From an uncultured Moraxella sp. (lineage in GTDB: Bacteria > Pseudomonadota > Gammaproteobacteria > Pseudomonadales > Moraxellaceae): a stretch of 6,205 bases of DNA. The DNA lies in the NCBI GenBank assembly GCA_937889485.1, contig CALAPG010000178.1, positions 1-6,205 of the forward strand. The letters are read 5' to 3'. The notes below the pieces were generated by a model. That model was not told the origin of the DNA and did not search any database. It was given only the letters and a program-made list of their open reading frames with translations. Below are positions 4,759 through 6,205 of this stretch, piece by piece; the stretch's first letter is position 1; the number at the start of each line of letters is the position of its first letter. The position numbers were made by a program, and so were the translations under genes.

Positions 4759-5519
4759 TTATCTCGCCCCCATCTGCATCACAACGCGGCTTTACGTTAA
4801 TAGAATTGATGCTTGCCATGATGATTTTTGCCATGCTGGCACTGGCAGGCTGGCAAATCATGGATAGCCTCACCAAAAGCCGAGATCGGGGCAATGTTCA
4901 TCTCAAAGCATTATCCGCGCTAGATGTGACCTATCTGCAGCTGTCACAAGATTTGTCACAAACCACCAATTATGTGGTCATGCCCAAACAAGGTCTGGCA
5001 CCTAGTCCCTCGTTTGTATTGACAGGCGAACAAATAAGCTTTGTGCGTTTTGCTGCCCCAGACCCGCGCTATCGGGTAGCGCCTATTTTGGCAAAAGTGG
5101 TGTATCGTATTGAGAACGACAAACTCATTAAACAGCGCTTTTATCATTTATCAGACACCAATGAAACCCCAGCAACCAGCGTACTGCTAACAGGCATTAA
5201 AGACGCGAGTTGGGCGGCGTTTACCCCGCAAAGCGTTACAAATTATCCTGATGAAGCAACGTTACAAAAAATACAACAGCAGCGGGGAAAACAAGTGGCT
5301 AGCCCGCCAAGCAGCCAAGACATACCGCCCAATGCCGCCCATGATGCCAACCGCCCGCCCATAGACTCAGCTGCCCAAAAACTATCAACGGTAACAGACT
5401 TATTACCGTATCAGCAGTTACCACGCGGCGTGGCACTTAGCTTTAACTATCAAGGGGAAGCCGTGACTTGGCATTTTGCCTTGCCAAATGGCTCACCGCC
5501 GACAGTGAGCGAAGACTAA
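4755..5519 (+). CDS. gspJ: GspJ, type II secretion minor pseudopilin
   Basis: The 254-residue protein has a 12-residue leader ending R11-G12, then FTLIELMLAMMIFAMLALAG with Glu at mature position 5 (E17) and one membrane helix (13-33). The pattern LSALDVTYLQLSQDLSQ (53-69), a central beta region with VVYRIENDKLIKQ (115-127), and LPRGVALSF (222-230) near the C-terminus fit GspJ/XcpW. Between the last two, about 160-215 is rich in Pro, Ser, Gln and Ala and looks like a disordered insertion; this accounts for a size above the usual 195-240 residues. GspJ bridges GspI and GspK in the pseudopilus tip. The start overlaps the gspI stop by ATGA (4755-4758) and has only a weak ribosome binding site, so translation is probably coupled. 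Confidence 0.92.
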   Translation: MIISPPSASQRGFTLIELMLAMMIFAMLALAGWQIMDSLTKSRDRGNVHLKALSALDVTYLQLSQDLSQTTNYVVMPKQGLAPSPSFVLTGEQISFVRFAAPDPRYRVAPILAKVVYRIENDKLIKQRFYHLSDTNETPATSVLLTGIKDASWAAFTPQSVTNYPDEATLQKIQQQRGKQVASPPSSQDIPPNAAHDANRPPIDSAAQKLSTVTDLLPYQQLPRGVALSFNYQGEAVTWHFALPNGSPPTVSED

Positions 5520-5535
5520 CATCGTGGCATCTATC

Positions 5536-6205
5536 ATGACAAAACACACCAAAAAATTGGCAGCCAACTTTGCAACTAGCACCGCTAGTACGGGCAAAGG
5601 TATCACGGGACAAGCGGGCATGGCACTGCTGACGATTTTGCTCATTGTGGTAGCAATCACCATTGTGGCAGGCAGTATGCTTGCCCGTCAAAAAGTCATG
5701 ATTCGAGAATATGAACTGACCAAAAGACAAGGGGAGTTTAAAGAATACGCGTTAGCGGGCGAAAGCTACGCCATCAGCTTGATTGAAAAAGATAGCAAGC
5801 TTAATCAAGTAGATAGCTTAAAAGACAGCTGGGCAAAACCCTTAAAGCCACTGACCATCAACCAAGCAAAAGTTAGCGTCACCCTTGAAGACGATGCGGC
5901 ACGGTTTAATATCAATAACCTATATCATGACGGCAAAGTAGATGAAGCGGCTTTGGCGTTTTTTAAGGCGTTGCTAGAGATAAATGGCTTATCGCCCACC
6001 ATCGCCATGGCAGTACTAGACTGGCAAGACCCAGATGCCGATACCAGCGCGGAGGGCGGTGCCGAAGCCGATTTTTATCAAAGCACAGGTAAAAAAACAG
6101 CGATGGAAATAGCCAATCAGCCATTTGTATCGGTGGATGAGTTACAATATGTGCGGGGTCTTGATGAAGCATCGGTTGCAACACTGAAGCCATATCTGAC
6201 TGCCG
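5536..6205 (+). CDS. gspK: GspK, type II secretion minor pseudopilin, N-terminal part (cut by window edge)
   Basis: The frame is open for 223 codons to the right edge; GspK proteins are usually a little over 300 residues, so roughly the last third is missing. The prepilin peptidase site is QAG28-M29, followed by ALLTILLIVVAITIVAGSML. Position 5 is Thr (T33), not Glu, as is usual for GspK. Family marks are ARFNINNL (122-129), the acidic DWQDPDAD (152-159), GGAEADFY (164-171) and PFVSVDELQYVRGL (186-199). In known structures GspK caps the pseudopilus tip and binds calcium with acidic residues; the acidic stretch may serve this. It begins 16 bp after gspJ. The ATG at 5536 lacks a clear Shine-Dalgarno sequence; an in-frame GTG at 5524 is an alternative. 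Either gives a long leader of 28-32 residues, polar and rich in Lys, Thr and Ser. Confidence 0.93.
   Translation, partial: MTKHTKKLAANFATSTASTGKGITGQAGMALLTILLIVVAITIVAGSMLARQKVMIREYELTKRQGEFKEYALAGESYAISLIEKDSKLNQVDSLKDSWAKPLKPLTINQAKVSVTLEDDAARFNINNLYHDGKVDEAALAFFKALLEINGLSPTIAMAVLDWQDPDADTSAEGGAEADFYQSTGKKTAMEIANQPFVSVDELQYVRGLDEASVATLKPYLTA

Noticed and set aside
3668..6205. Type IV pilus minor pilin cluster (fimT/pilV/pilW/pilX type)
   Set aside because: The last gene has clear GspK features (ARFNINNL, DWQDPDAD, Thr at mature position 5) and the order H-I-J-K is that of type II secretion.

Overview
The window looks like chromosomal DNA of a gammaproteobacterium, most likely a Moraxellaceae member of the Moraxella/Psychrobacter/Faucicola kind. 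This rests on the moderate-to-low GC, the AT-rich spacers and the general style of the proteins; the genus is an inference, because no rRNA or other phylogenetic marker is present. No mobile element, CRISPR array, tRNA or rRNA is visible.

Layout. (1) Positions 1-234, minus strand: the first 78 codons of a small lipoprotein gene that runs off the left edge. (2) 235-438: a divergent spacer with a 12-bp tandem repeat on the lipoprotein side and a plausible promoter plus a perfect 7-bp dyad on the hemW side. (3) 439-1587, plus: hemW, a radical-SAM haem chaperone. (4) 1588-1885: a 298-bp spacer with two short tandem repeats and overlapping inverted repeats. (5) 1886-2674, plus: a TatD/YcfH-type metal-dependent hydrolase. 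(6) 2675-2972: a second 298-bp spacer with another 12-bp triplicate repeat and a promoter with palindromes. (7) 2973-3650, plus: a TetR/AcrR-type repressor. (8) 3668 to the right edge, plus: gspH, gspI, gspJ and the first 223 codons of gspK, the four minor pseudopilins of a type II secretion system (T2SS).

How the genes fit together. gspH-gspI and gspI-gspJ each overlap by the four bases ATGA, and gspK begins 16 bp after gspJ, so the four genes are almost certainly one translationally coupled unit. In characterised T2SSs GspH, I, J and K form the tip of the pseudopilus that pushes folded exoproteins through the outer-membrane secretin. No other gsp gene lies in the visible part, which fits the scattered T2SS loci known in the related genus Acinetobacter. 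The TetR gene ends just before gspH with no terminator or clear separate promoter between them, so the regulator may be the first gene of this operon. Its promoter region holds a near-palindrome at the predicted transcription start, a typical autorepression layout. hemW and tatD are ordinary conserved genes.

I see no wholly new system. The observations most worth checking are the candidate TetR operator controlling tetR-gspHIJK, the FNR-like dyad with wrong spacing at hemW, and a short tandem repeat in every sizeable intergenic space.
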